Positions 48,067 through 61,192 of a DNA stretch of 64,000 nt are shown piece after piece. Origin of the DNA: Paramecium sonneborni. Its lineage: Eukaryota; Ciliophora; Oligohymenophorea; Peniculida; Parameciidae. The stretch's first letter is position 1. Each line of letters opens with the position of its first letter. A model generated the notes under the pieces. That model worked only from the letters and a program-made list of their open reading frames with translations. It searched no databases and had not been told where the DNA came from. The position numbers and the translations under genes were made by a program. Location of the stretch: positions 280,039-344,038 of the forward strand of contig CAJJDN010000058.1 in the NCBI GenBank assembly GCA_905182985.1, written 5' to 3'.

Positions 48067-48067
48067 T
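48067..48067. other. Single N, contig junction 3
   Basis: Lone ambiguous base; the sequence after it repeats that beginning at 46792. Confidence 0.9.
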
Positions 48068-48823
48068 ACAAATAAGTATGTAATCTCTTTGGTAGAGATT
48101 CTACACCATCTTTGAATCTGTAACTATTTGCTATTCATTTATTATTAATTCTACCTCCTTTTAATTTCTCATCTCTTATCTATTCAAAATCTTTATCTAA
48201 ACTCAATTCTTTCTATATCTCCTGTTCTTTATATCCTCTCATATGACTCTTACTGTAACATAAACCCTTCGATAAATTATATACTGATTCTCCATAAATT
48301 CCATAAAATACAGACTCTGCATATTTCTCAGTAAGCTCCTTTCCTAAAACTTAATCCAAATATTCTCCCAGATTATCTGTATTTGGTTTCAACAACATCA
48401 TATTTGCACCAGCTTTTATTAATTTCAACATATCTCCACTACCATTATCCTTTATGAATTGTGAAAGAGTTCCTAAATTCATTTACAAAGGAACTGAATT
48501 TAGTTTTCCATTCCAATAGATGTAACTATATGGTTATTGAATACTGGGTACAACTAATTAAATTTGAGCTTCACTTACATTCTTTATAAAGTTTGGTCTT
48601 ATTTAGAATATGATAGAGTGGTCTGTTGTATTTCCCCATTCTAATTGATCTTGGTCCTTCTTCACAAATAAATCCATTTCTATTATTTGAAACTATCATT
48701 CCACCTACACGATTTGATTACTCTATCAAAGTTATTTAAGCTTTTGGAAAAAAATGCTTAATAAAATAGGCATTACTCAATCCAGAGAGACCTGCTCCAA
48801 CAATTACAAATTTATGAGACATA
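48068..48823 (-). CDS. Partial second copy of protoporphyrinogen oxidase (assembly artefact)
   Basis: Only the 5' part of the PPOX coding sequence (ATG at 48823) is present, cut at the N. It has the same introns and no difference noticed from 46792-47547. It should be merged with the full gene and not counted as a paralogue. Confidence 0.85.
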
Positions 48824-49189
48824 AAAAATAAATTATTGAAATTATTATTACGAATATACATTTTTGAGCCGAGTTTGTATGAAATCTATAATCAAAATAA
48901 ATTCTTTTCTATAAATTCTCTGCTATGATATTCCTTCAACTACACATCTCTTTTGAATAACTAAATATTTGAAAAATATATGATTCAAGTTTTTTTGAAA
49001 ATATTATTTTCTAAGCGGTTAATTTCTCGCCTCATTCAGGATCTATATTTCAAATAGAGTGATTATATTAGATTTGATTGAAACAAAACAAATTATAATT
49101 TATAAAATATTATAAACTTTATTGCAAGATGAAATATAAATTTTGGCTTTTAATAAATATGTAAATCCTAGACCATTAGTTTATTTAAG
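48068..49189. repeat. Assembly duplication 3, right copy (1122 bp)
   Basis: Second copy of 46792-47913, continuing past 49189 into new sequence leading to the PHD gene. It probably represents the true continuation of the chromosome. Confidence 0.95.
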
Positions 49190-49246
49190 TATAATTTATA
49201 TTAAAAAATACTTATTTTGGAATAAGGCCAAAAATTCAAAAAAATA
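48824..49246. other. Intergenic stretch upstream of PPOX
   Basis: AT-rich; its first 366 bases are in the duplicated segment (also 47548-47913). No gene or motif recognised. Confidence 0.4.
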
Positions 49247-49446
49247 ATGGTATTTTTAATTTTATCTATTGCATTAAATTTTTCTCAAAGTTTACTAAAT
49301 CTTTATTTAGTGTTTAGAAATGTTATGAATACAAGCCTAATAATAATTACATCATATCTATATTAAACCTTTATGAAAATTATACTTTGACAGCATATTA
49401 TTTTTATATAAGTTGTATAGTCAATGTTTTAGCAACCCTTTCATGA
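49247..49446 (+). CDS. Possible short secreted or membrane peptide (57 aa)
   Basis: ATG 49247 to TGA 49444-49446, with a 26-nt intron 49310-49335 that begins GTGTTT (less usual donor) and ends ACAAG. The spliced product begins with a signal-peptide-like MVFLILSIALNFSQSLLN and ends with a second hydrophobic stretch (AYYFYISCIVNVLATLS). Without the intron the first frame also stays open for about 45 codons. No homologue is recalled. Support is the frame and hydrophobic pattern only. Confidence 0.3.
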
Positions 49447-49729
49447 TTAAAAAATAAATTAATAATCCCTACAATAGCTCTTTATTAATTTTATTCCTCA
49501 GAATTATACTAATATTTGATTAGTTCTACTTGATAGTCATAAAGTAATTAGATTCCTAAATCGAGATACAGTTTTCATAGCAGAGAATATATTAATGAAC
49601 CAAACTATAAATTTTTGAAGATCCTTCTTTTATTTTGGATGAAGAAAGAATTTCCATCTATTAACAAATGCTTTTAATAAAATAGCCTATTTTAACATAT
49701 TTATTATAAATTATTAATTTATTAAAATA

Positions 49730-52700
49730 TCAGAAATTTCTATCAGCATAATATGAATATCTTTAATTCTATTAAGCATTATCATCTTTATTCTCTTCTT
49801 TAATTTAATCAGTATAATTAATTTAAATTAATTATTATTTTTAGAGAGATCTGTAATTATCAATGATATTCTTTAATTTTGGCTCTTCCATTACTTCTAT
49901 GTAATCTATAGGTTAAGGTATAATGGTGTTAAGAGATATTGTTTAGTCTTTAATATAATAAATAAAGCAGAGACGAGCTTTGAATTTCTCAAGTGTGTGA
50001 TAATTTTATAAATTACTCATAATCTGTTAATTTCTAAAATTATTATTATAAACTTACTCAAATTAATCCCTTAAAAGTATCCATTTTGTATTAGGTTTTA
50101 ATTTCTTTAAAAAATCATAATAAATCAAGGTTAATCCAATATTTCCTTATCTGATACCAATACATTATCTGGAATATTTCAATTTATCAGCCAAATTAAA
50201 AAGATCTCCTGCAACAGCTATGTTTTTAGAATAGACCCATCCAATTATCATTTTGTATTAAGATTTTTTTTTTGTCAAATATTCAACAACTGCTTTGACA
50301 GAGGAATATGTTTTACAAGTAATCGTAATTAATTCTGGTTTTGGAAAGTACTAAGTTTAATTATGATCATAAGTTAATAATGATGGTCGTATTAACCATG
50401 AATCTCGATTCTCATTCGATTTCTTTTTTAACATTAGATTCAATTCTCCTATATTCATTAACACTTGTTTCTCTTTCATTTTAGGTCCTTCTTCAATCTA
50501 ACTATCTGAATTGAATAATAACAATTATTTTTCTATTTTATTTTGTATTTCTCCTTAAGGCTAATTTTCAAATTCTTTTTACTAAATCAATTTTTAACAA
50601 ATTATTTATGGTATTAGAATAGGTTAATGTGCTATCTTAACTATTTTATTTTTTTATTATTATTATTCTTATATTTTAGTAAATTACTATATAAATAAAT
50701 TCTAATTAATACGTTAATCTTTTATTTTTCTTATTTCTTCATATAATAAACTAATTATAAATAATATTAATACTCTTTTTATATATTTAGTTTTATTATC
50801 TATTTTACTTAATCAATCTCTTTTAAATATCTCTCTCTATCTAAATTGATTTCCATAAATATTGATGCTTCTAAATTACTGATAGATTATTCATTAACTT
50901 TTCTCCAATTTTTATATTTATATAATATTGTTGTAAATATCTCCCTTGAAGTTTTTCTCAAATCTTCCCAAATTTCATCTGCTTTTGTTTATTCCAACCT
51001 CTTTTTCTGAATCTTCTCCTATTTTAATATCTTTTTGTTCTCTTTACTAATACTTTAATCTTTATTTTAAACACTCTCTTTCAACCAACCTATCCATTCA
51101 AAATCATCTCTCAAACTCTTTAATATTAATTTATATATCTTACATAATCTATAAATTTTAAATCTTCACTGTTACTGTTCTTCTATCTCTATTTATTAGC
51201 ACCAAGCAATTTTTATTACCATTCCTCTCCTCCTAAAATAATTAATTCATCAATTTCATTCAATCTTTCTTATATTAAATTATTCTAACTTCTTAACTTC
51301 AAATGTTTTAATGATTGTTATTTTATCATATTATATATCAATTGTAAACTGAATCCTTGAACTTTTAAAAAGCATCGATCATAAAATATTCTTATTTTTT
51401 ATAATTATTCAATATACACATAATTCTCAGGCTATTTCTCTACTAATTCATTGTATTATTATAGTACTATCTTAACTTCTTATAAATCATCTTCTAATTC
51501 TTTTGGTTTAAATATTTAATGCTATTAAGCCCTCAACAAAATCTCATTCATTTATTCAGCATCAAGTTTACTCTCCAAAAATTTAAAATATTGCTTATAT
51601 GTTTATAAAATATTTATTTATTCTCTATTTCTTAACCACAAATTTCTTTATTCTGAATATTCATTCATTTTTTGACTTAGATCTTCAATATTATTTAGAT
51701 TCTCTTTCAATTTATTTAATAATTAATTATTTGGTTTTATATTTGCAATATTAGAACAGTTTATTAAAGTTTTTAAACTTAATTAATTAGCTTTTTATTC
51801 TAAAAACTCCTCAGCTTTTTTCATCCATAGCACTTAAATATAAAATGACCATAATAAACTTGATAAACATGGATTATTGTAGTAATTGCTATTTATTAAT
51901 TGAATTAGTTAGTATTATTCTGGAACCTCTGAATTTTCTAATTGTAATTCAAACTCTTTTAAAGTTTGCAACCATTTATCATACTAACTTTTAATCTTTT
52001 ACATCTATATAGAATAATAGTGATCTTGTATTTAATCATCACAATTAAGCAACTTTATCACTTAAATTATGTTATATCTCTTTTTACCATATTCCAATTC
52101 AATTTTATTTGATTCATTTAATACTCTCTAACATTCAAATCTCCAATATATTTATCTAAAATTCTATACAACTTATTTTATCTCATCAAAAATAACATCT
52201 GGAATTATAACCTAAGAAATTAGTTCATTATTAAAATCCAAATCTTGAATCTACTTCACTTTTTATAACATCACTTATAAATTATCCTAATAATTGTAAG
52301 CAATATAAAAGAATTGTCGAACAAATTCTATTTAAGATTGAATTTACATTATATATTATTCAAGTTCAGCTGATTTCAGATATCTATATTGATCTAAACA
52401 ATCTAATATACTATTTTTATTTTTTATTATACTATTAGCTTATATTAGATCTTTCCGTCGAATTTATGTATCTAATTCAAATCCTTATAAATTACACTCA
52501 TTTTCTATTTCCTCTAGTTCCTTCATACTTAATATTTCCTATAATTTCTAATCAAACTCTTTAAATTTTTAAAGTTTTCTTTTTTATTTTTCTATATATT
52601 CAGTTGTTAATAAACAATTTTCAATCAGATCTATCATATCTATATAAAATTTGTTTGTAATCTTTTCTTACTTTTAAAATTTCTCATGAATTTCTATTAA

Positions 52701-54659
52701 TTAATTAACAACTCTACTAATTATTGGTGATATTTAAGCAGCTTTTTAAATATTATCAAAACTATAAAGTCCTTAATATTCTCTTTTAGTCAAACGACTA
52801 TTTTTCTATATTTTTTATTCTAAATCTACTTTAAATTCCTAGATTAATTATGCTTCAAAATAAGTCTAAATTTGATTTAACAATTTATCACTATTAAAAG
52901 GAAATTCTATTATTTATTTCAAATTTGTTTAAATATTACCATCTTCCAAAATTACGCTTTCTTCTAATAAATTTTCTATCAATTTGACACAACCCATTGT
53001 AATATTATTTTTATAAGCCATTTTTTTTAATTCTTTTAATTTCTCTAAAAGTGGTTTGCTTTTTTAATTTTTCATTAATATGTATTATTTAAAAACAGTT
53101 AATTCAAGTTAGTTTTCCATAAATGGAATATCCCACTAAAATTTATTATCATTTAATAGTTATTTGAACTTAATCTTTATATTTTAAGTGACTATATATC
53201 GATTAACTAAATTAAATAATTATTAGTTTGGGCATATAAACAATTTTTGTATATCAATCAAGTTTTCTTCTAAAAGATTAAATGTCGTTTCTACTAAATA
53301 ACCATCATTTATTCCTTTTTATATTTAAAATTTAATTTATTTTCTTGATAACAAAAATGATTTAAAAACTTTTCTTTTTTATTTTTTAAACAAATACCCT
53401 TTATTTCTTAATTATTTCGCTAACTCTTCATAAAAAGATTTATTTTTTTATAATTAGTCTGGTATAATAAATAATAATTGTTATTTTAATTATTCTAATA
53501 ATATTTACTTCAACAATATTTTATCCAGCTAAATTTCTGCAGATGATTTGATAGGCATTGAAGCTAAAAATGATTTAATATGTTTTAATTGTTTAAAGTC
53601 ATTTTTACTTAAAAGAAGTCTTGGCAATCTTCTCATAATTGCTTCCAAATATAATAAAATGGGTATAAAATCTAATAAGTGAACTTTATATATATCTTAT
53701 GGTATTAATAAATCTTCTAAACTTAATAAATGAGGATCATCTATATCAATTTTGCATCTTTAAATAGTCCATCGTTTACATGCTTCACAAACATATGATT
53801 CTTCTTTTATCTAACGCTTTTTAATACATCCAAAATGAAACCATTCATAACAATGATCACATTAAACCATTTAAGAATTATTTAATGATTTTCTGCAAGT
53901 ACAAAAAATCATATGATTTTCCATATGAGATTAACAATAACTTTCTATCTTATTTTCTGAAGACCAAATATTATTATTATTAATTTTAGGTAATTAATAA
54001 TTTTCAAATATAGTTTCTAAGTTGTGTTATACTTCATCTTTTAATTGAACTATTAAATTTTCATTCTGTTAAGGAATTTCATACAAAATATCTATTGATA
54101 ATTAAAAAGCTTCCTAAACATCATATAATTCATTTTAAATTTCTTATTAATCTATATCTAAATTGTTTTAATCCTATTAAGTATCATAAAATCTAAGATT
54201 TAAAATCCATTATTCATTTTCAATATATTACAACTCTTTTTCAACTTTTTCTTTTAAAATACAATGTGGATGTGCGAATTCTGTACAATCTAAGCATTTT
54301 ATCAAAGCTCCTAAGTTTTAACAATATTGACATTTTTCCTTTGTTTTTTTATCTAATTAATTTAATAAACTAAATGACATTGTATGATAGTCTCTCACCA
54401 ATATGTAAGGATCAAAAATTGCACATATAACATGCACATACATTTGATTATATCCAGATACTCTTTTAAGCAAACCATTTTATCCACAAATATAGCATTC
54501 AGGTTTTTATATATTATCTTAACATGGATCACAATATTCATCTTAATTATTATACCCATAACAATATCTATGATATATTAATTTACATTTTTGGCATTCC
54601 ATTTATTGACAACCTTTATCTTTTCTAATGAAGTTCAATCCACAAACTGAGCAATTCAT
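49730..54659 (-). CDS. PHD - extended PHD - PHD chromatin protein with long helical C-terminus
   Basis: Roughly 1,600 aa, start ATG 54659. N-terminal PHD-like zinc finger: MNCSVCGLNFIRKDKGC, CQKCKLIYHRYC, YCDPC. Next an extended PHD with ECYICG, HVICAIFDPYIL, CQYCQNLGALIKCLDC and HPHCIL. A third PHD near residue 240 has FCTCRKS, MVQCDHCYEWFHFGC and YVCEACKRW. A PHD plus ePHD pair occurs in BRPF/Jade-type histone readers. Over 1,000 helical residues follow, loosely like the PLU-1 region of KDM5 (weak). A 26-nt intron at about 50684-50709 (GTATTA...ATATAG) joins this frame to the C-terminal ~310 residues (WLIRPSLLTYD, KMIIGWVYSKNIAVAGD), whose frame has no early ATG of its own. Not all introns were resolved. 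Confidence 0.75.
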
Positions 54660-54733
54660 TTATTTTTATTATATCTGCCCTTTAAATAGATTTTATAAAT
54701 GTATGCTCAAATATTACCTGCCATTGTATCAAA

Positions 54734-54940
54734 TCATTATACTTAATCAAATTAATCGATTTAAGATAACTTATTCTCACAAACCCCTTCCATTTAGACA
54801 TATGTAATCACTTGTTTAAAACTATTACTAGATATATATATGTTCTGACTAACCATATATTTACTTTTATTTTCTAAATTAAATGCAGAATTCTTTTATT
54901 CCTTCTTCAAATAGTCATTTAGAAATATATACATGAACAT
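54734..54940 (-). CDS. Short ORF, doubtful (68 aa)
   Basis: ATG 54940 to TGA 54736-54734, reading MFMYIFLNDYLKKEQKNSA and then a polar helix ending SQIDQFDQVQ. Composition is coding-like, and it could be an upstream exon of the PHD gene, but no GT...AG pair that connects the frames was found. A 25-nt GTATAA...GGCAG segment directly after the last codons looks like an intron. Confidence 0.28.
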
Positions 54941-55474
54941 TCTCATATAATATATTACAATAAATTATAAAAATATAAAAATATCATAATTCCCAATACC
55001 TTTCATTTAAATTCATTAAAAAACTTTCATTTTTATTTAAAATTCAACTCTATTTTACAGAGAGCTATTTTATCATTGAAATTTATTTAAATAATTGCTG
55101 AATTCAAATCATTATTAGAACTCTTAAATAATATTAAATTTTATCTATTTACACTTAATTTAAATTTTGTAAATTTTAAATATCTCAACATAATTTTTAT
55201 CAAGTTCTGATTTTTTGCTTGATTTTAATAAATATTATTTCTGTAATTATTTATTTATAATTTAATTTAAAGTCAACTTTTTCAGTTATTTATAATTTAA
55301 AAATTTCCATATACATACATACAAAAGACCTTCATACAAATTTGTCTAATTTATTGAATGATTGATTAGGTTATTTTATTTGTTTTTTGAAAAAGTTTAG
55401 ATATTTATTTTTAGATACATACTATATTCTTATAGTTTTTTCAATTCAAAATAACTTATTAATATTTATATTTA
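54941..55474. other. Intergenic stretch, AT-rich
   Basis: No supported gene or element; short A/T runs only. Confidence 0.4.
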
Positions 55475-55840
55475 ATGGAGAAATATGAGTAATTAGATTC
55501 TTTATATGCAAAAGTCTTTTTCATTTTGCAACAATTATTAAAAGCAGAAATAATTACTCAATATGAGAAAGATCAGTTTAAGGGTATTTTATATTAATAC
55601 TATAAAGACTTTATAATTTAAAACGACTAATCTATTAAAAATTTAATTGTAGTGGATAGTTATCAAGAACTGTTTGAAAATATTTAAGAATTTATTTATA
55701 AAAAAAGGGGTAATTTAGAAGGTTTGTCTGATTTTGAAGACGATGATTCAACTAGCAAAAGTTTGAAGCATTATTTAAGAAACAAATTAAAACTGGAATT
55801 AAAATAGAGTAATTTTAATTTAGCACTAAAGAAAATTTGA
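55475..55840 (+). CDS. Small acidic/helical hypothetical protein (121 aa)
   Basis: Single exon, ATG 55475 to TGA 55838-55840, convergent with the Myb gene (68 bp between stops). The sequence is largely helical (KVFFILQQLLKAEIITQYEK, LYQYYKDFIIQND), with an acidic patch (GLSDFEDDDSTSK) and a basic C-terminus (YLRNKLKLELKQ). The shape recalls small centrosomal FOP/TOF-LisH-type proteins, whose N-terminal LisH helices look similar, but this is a loose impression. No catalytic motif. Confidence 0.6.
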
Positions 55841-55908
55841 TAATATAATTAAATGTCTTATGTTTATGCGATTACATATATAAATTGTTTACATTCCTGT
55901 AAGTAATC

Positions 55909-57275
55909 TCATGGTTACAAGCCATTCTACAATAATTAATTATTGTAAAATGCAGAGAGTTAGTTCCAATTTTACAATTAATTAATCTAATCTTAATAAT
56001 TAGATTAACATGGTAACTGATATATAAATTATTATTATGGAGAGACAAATCCTACATATGGATTCATCATTTGATATATTGGATATTGATTGATTACATA
56101 TGGTTATTATGATATGTTGAATTACGATTATTTATTTTGTTATAAATTTTGAATTTGATTTTAATTTTAAATAACATTTGGACTTGATTAAGTTGAGAGT
56201 AAAATATTTTAGTATTATTGCAATACATTAGAATTATTGATCATTTAGACATCTTAATTTACTAAATATTTGAATTAAGGTTATTAAGGAATAGATGAAT
56301 TAAAATCATTCTGATCAAATTTTAATAAATTTTCTTCTTTAATATTAGTAACTTGATTATTCAAAAGTGAGTTAGCATTTTATAATACTTATTATAATAA
56401 TAAATATTATACCAGAATTATTCTCATTATTGTGATCCTAATTAGAACAATCTAATTTTAAACTATTTTCATCATTTTTTTTATTTAGTTTTGATCTGGT
56501 AATTATTTAAAAATTCTATGAATTCACTTCCTAAACCTAAATTTTTTTTTGTTTTTGATCATCCTTTGTTTATCTAGGTAATTTTCTTCTTTTTTAAAGT
56601 TTAATTTTTTCATCATCAGAGGAGATATCAGAATTCTCTTCATATTCATCATCATCAGAATCAACAATATCACATTGATATCGTCTCTTTAGGTTGGCAT
56701 AAAACCTATTTTTCACCATATTTTCCTAAGTCTATAATAATATGATAATTACAGGTCTTCCATTTAAAAAACTTGATATATAACTCCATTTAGTTCCAAA
56801 TTTCCTATATAATTTTAGTATCATTTTATCCTCCTCTTCTGTCCACTTATCTTAATTTATTGTCCCTTATAATTAATTCAAATAACGTTCTCTAACTTAT
56901 TTTCCTGTTCTCCAATTCATTACTGTACAGATCTTACTCCATTTTTTTCCAAATTTTTTAACTAATTCTTTCAACTATTCATCTTCTTAAGGTGACCATA
57001 ATTATCTACTAGGATTCTATGTTTTAATAATGTACATACTTAATCTGGATGGAGCTATTGCCATTTATACATACATTCTAATGGTGTAGGACCATTTAAT
57101 TAAGCACTTATTGATTTCCAATTCCCTTATTGCAAGACATAAAGCTCCTTAAGTTTATCTTCAATTTTTGGAATCCATACAAATTTTGTCTAATGCAACA
57201 TCAATGTTATGTAATTACATCATTTTAGACTTCTTAAGGCCCATTTTCTTATATTTAGTCGGATGCAACATTCAT
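55909..57275 (-). CDS. Three-repeat Myb-like DNA-binding protein
   Basis: 422 aa. Three Myb/SANT repeats are visible. R1: WIPKIEDKLKELYVLQQGNWKSI. R2: WSPQEDEQLKELVKKFGKKWSKI, with TGKQVRERYLNQL. R3: WTEEEDKMILKLYRKFGTKWSYI, with ENMVKNRFYANLKR. The spaced Trp residues and the NR-F/YxN recognition helices fit vertebrate c-Myb/SNAP-type factors. The rest is acidic (DSDDDEYEENSD) then Gln/Asn-rich. Introns of 29 (57190-57218), 23, 21 and 25 nt are inferred and give an exact triplet count. The start (MNVASDQIQENG) was chosen because the 29-nt intron links it in frame to R1. Likely a nuclear transcription regulator. Confidence 0.87.
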
Positions 57276-58543
57276 TTTATAGGCAGAAATTATTTTAAAT
57301 ATATTATCAAAAATATTATCCATCTTCTTAACCTTTTATACATTAAATATGATGAAATAATATAATTTGTATCTTAATTAAACTTTTGTTAAAAAAAATT
57401 CACTAAAACACTGCAATCTATCAATATGCAACCTTAAATCCAGATTCCATTAAGATCAACGTTATAGATTCATCTGAGTAGTAAATACTACAGAATCTCT
57501 AAAGTTAATTCTACTTTTTTACTAGAATAATCCACTTAAGAATTATTAAATATAATCATTTATGATAATGTGTAAGTAGTGTAAAAGCACTTGCCGTTAA
57601 ATAATAGAACATAGTCATTATATTTTTATTTCACAAAATGGAGTAAATTCAAAAATTTAACCAATTTTTATTTAAAGTTTACAAGAAATTTTCATTTCAA
57701 TTTTCGATACCTACTTTCTTTGTTTATATTTAATTTATTTTATTATATAATTATAATATAAATTATTCAGGCTATTAAAGTTTAAAACTATATTATTAAA
57801 TTTAAGCTTTGCTATTATTTATTTATCCAACCATAAATATGTCATATTATATAGTACTTTTACACCAAACAAATATTTGTTGATTTTGCAATCATATGAT
57901 AATAAGTCATTTTTTAATTATATATTGTTTGTTGTTTTACTTAGGTTCTCCTTATATATTTAATTTAATTTAATTTTTTTTTAGCGAGGTTTCAAATTAT
58001 TTGGAATTCAAACCAATAAAATTAAAAATTTTTCTCAAATTATGGTTTTTGAAATTGATATTAAATTTCATTTTTCATTCTATTAACTTTTTAAGCTTAA
58101 AGAGTCTATTTATAATTATTTATTTCAAAAACTTATAAATTCTTTCATGAACTTATTTAGCCTTTTCAATATAGTAATAATAGTTAATGATAAATTTAAA
58201 TGTAAGGTGTAATATTTTCCTCCTTATCAAATATAGCTTACATCATATTTCAATTCTGATAGCTTATATTTCTTGATGATTGGTGAATAAACAAAAGAGG
58301 ATTAATTTATGTTATGAAAAAAATTAATCATAGAAATTAATTTCATAATCATTTATTTACACTTATTCTAAAAATAAATATACTAGTATCAACTATAACC
58401 TTATTTAGTTAGAAGTAAATTTTAAATCTATAATTAACTTAATAATATATATAAAGGTATACAAATATATATATATAATTGGTATAGAAATTTTGTGAAT
58501 AATATTAAATAAAATAAAATTTTTAATAAAATTGAGTTATATA
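57276..58543. other. Long intergenic region (1.27 kb)
   Basis: The longest stretch in the window with no supported gene. Very AT-rich, with runs such as ATATATATATAA near 58.47 kb. No convincing frame, repeat or structured RNA was recognised. It separates the divergent promoter of the Myb gene from the 3' end of the TPR gene. Confidence 0.4.
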
Positions 58544-59891
58544 TCAGTCCTCTAAGTACTTATCTGAGATTAAGAACATTAAATTTAAAATTTAATTTGC
58601 CTATGAAGAGTTTATTTACATTTTCTAATTTAAGTACAAAAAATACCTAATAAATTTCTAATGATTTTTGGTAATCAATATAAGCTTATTTATATCTACC
58701 TAACTCTTTATGGCAATCAGCACAATTTTTTAGGGTAATAGCTAAATTACCATGCATTTTGCCACATAACTAAGTATATATTTTAATTGATTCTTCAAAG
58801 CAATTTACAGCTTCTTCATATTACTTTCTTTCATAATAAGATCTTCCAAAATTATTAAGAATAATTGCAATACTTGCATGACTCTAACCATACAATGCTT
58901 TTAGTATTTCTTGAGATTTTTAAAAATATTATTCAAATTCATTAGAATTTTTATTATAAGCCTTAATTTTTCCCAATGAATGATAACAATCAGCAATATC
59001 CTAAGAATATTCTCCCATAATTTTTAGATTTATTTCCAAACTTTCAGCAATAAGTTTTTCAGCAGATTACAAATCTAGAATTAATAAAATAATAATACTT
59101 TCCTGAGTATTTTTCATTCTTAAATATAGATTTCCTTTTAAATAAATTGATTTAGCAGTTTTTATATGTTAATATCCTAATACTTCAGTCCATATTGTAA
59201 TAGCTTCTGAAATAGATTTCATAGCTTCATCAATTTTTCCTTCATCAGAAAATAATTATGATAATCCATGTAAAGAATCAGCTACTTCCTAAAAATGATT
59301 ATAATATTTACAATTGATTATCTTGTAAATAATTCTTCTCTAATTTTAATACTTTCAAATAGCATTTATTCAGCCAAATCATCTTAAAACATAAATCTAT
59401 AATAATTTCCCAATTATGTTAATGTCATAGCATATACTCCTGTTTATGTTAGATTATGCTTGATCAATAATTTTTAAGCATAATCAAGATATTTAAAGGT
59501 CTACTCATAGTAACAACAATAAAAACAACATCTTCCTTTAAATATCATCAATTTTTACCAATTTTAGCATAAGAATTGCATAATCTTAAGACACTCTCTT
59601 TATCACATTAAGTTTTGAAAAGTTCTTTTTCTATTTTGATCATATTTATTAAATATTGCATAGCTCGATATACTTAGTTTATATCTATGAAGATTTGAGC
59701 AAATCTCTCATAAATATTGCTTTAAAGAATCTTATATAAATGATAAATTATACTAATTCATTTTCTGAGCATTCTTCAGGGTTATTTAATTTAGCATTTA
59801 ATTCATTTTATAATTTTTCTAACTTGCTTAAACTCTTTTAAAATTGCTATTTCCTTATTAGTATGTCAATTTTCTTAAAATAATCGGTCAT
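58544..59891 (-). CDS. TPR-repeat protein, kinesin-light-chain-like (410 aa)
   Basis: ATG 59891 (MTDYFKKIDILIRKQQ) to TGA 58546-58544. Several 42-residue kinesin-light-chain-type TPRs are visible: ADSLHGLSQLFSDEGKIDEAMKSI, ADCYHSLGKIKAYNKNSNEFE, AIILNNFGRSYYERKQYEEAV and AITLKNCADCHKELGRYKQAY. TPRs mediate protein binding. Five introns (23, 23, 23, 24 and 22 nt) give an exact triplet count; the 24-nt one keeps the frame and was inferred from the repeat register. Its start is about 100 bp from the stop of the upstream pseudokinase gene on the same strand. Partner unknown. Confidence 0.82.
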
Positions 59892-59996
59892 CTTGGATAA
59901 ATAAATTTTATTCAACTTAATCAAATTATTGCTTAATTACAAGCACACATAAATTAAATCAATTAAGATAAATTAAGTTATACAAAATATAAAATC

Positions 59997-61192
59997 TCAA
60001 AATTTTTCAATATCTTATTCTTGAAGAATAAGTTCATCAAGATCCTAAACTAAATTTTATTTTCCTTAACATTATATATTACTAAAATTTAAAAGTTTCA
60101 TAATAAATTTAGAGACATTTTAATTATGAATTTCATTCAAAAGTTGATGAAATTGTCTATTTTCATCTAAATTTACTAAATCTTAATTTGCCACTATTTT
60201 TCGAGTGATTCTAAATTTTTAATTTAGATAAAAATACAATTCGTAAAAAATAATTCCGCAATCCACATAATCCTTTTCCATTGAGAATTCTCTACTAGTA
60301 AATGAATTTAAATCAATGTAATCTTTAGTAGATAAAGAATTCATTGATTAAATTTATCTTAAACTATTAATACTATTAGTTTTTTATTATCCGAAATCAA
60401 TTAAAGTGATTTGATCTAACATTGAACAATAATAAATATTCTCTAATTTGATATTTTAATGGCTAAATTCCTCTTTGTGTAAGTATTCAACTACTGATAG
60501 CAAATCCTTTTATAATAGTTAGATTAATACCTTCATAATCTTAAAAATTTGAGCTTTATTAAGTATATTTTTTTTGATATAATTATCCAATGAAGCCCCT
60601 TCTATAAATTCATAAATTATATAATTATGGTGAGTCTCTATATAATATTCTCTTAATTTTGGGATATTTTTATGCTTTAAGAATTGAAGGGCCATTACTT
60701 CATTTCTGAATACCTTTAATGTGATGATAAAATATACTTGCTCAATTTCTGCTCTTCCTTATTTTATAATTTTGCAAGTGACTAATTCCTCATTATATAT
60801 GTTTCTCATGCGAACTATCTATAATTATAGATATCACATATATACAGAACCATAATTTCTTTTCTAAATAAATTAGGCAATCTTATAATGATTATTTATT
60901 CCTTTAAAACATACTTTTCCATTCATAAATTCCTTCAAAAGCTTTCCTATATGAGGAACAAATTTATATATCGACTTTTTTTTATTCATTGACAATTCAA
61001 ATGAGATGATATCTGAATTATCATTTTTTATCCACATTATTTTTGGTTCAAATGAGTTAAGTTGAATTACTAAAGAATGTTAATCCTATATAATAATGCT
61101 TTTAAATATACGTTAGAAAATTGAATCTCATCCTTTAACATAAAAATGTGGTATTTTTGTATCGAAAAGAATTTTTTTTTGTAGCAGATCAT
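59997..61192 (-). CDS. PH-domain protein kinase homologue, probable pseudokinase
   Basis: 364 aa. The N-terminal ~90 residues look like a PH domain (KKFFSIQKYHIFMLKDEIQF, PKIMWIKNDNSDIISFEL). The kinase domain follows, with the VAIK-type lysine in ELVTCKIIKQ, an alpha-C glutamate in FRNEVMALQFLKHKNI and a hinge near YIIYEFIEGASLDNYI. The catalytic loop reads FSHQNIKLENIYY, where HRDxKxxN would be expected, so the catalytic Asp is Asn and the Arg is Gln. DFG is kept (LIDFGQQ). The region after it is short and lacks a clear APE. Introns: 26, 27, 24 and 24 nt, giving an exact triplet count. Likely a signalling scaffold, or an enzyme with unusual chemistry. Confidence 0.82.
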
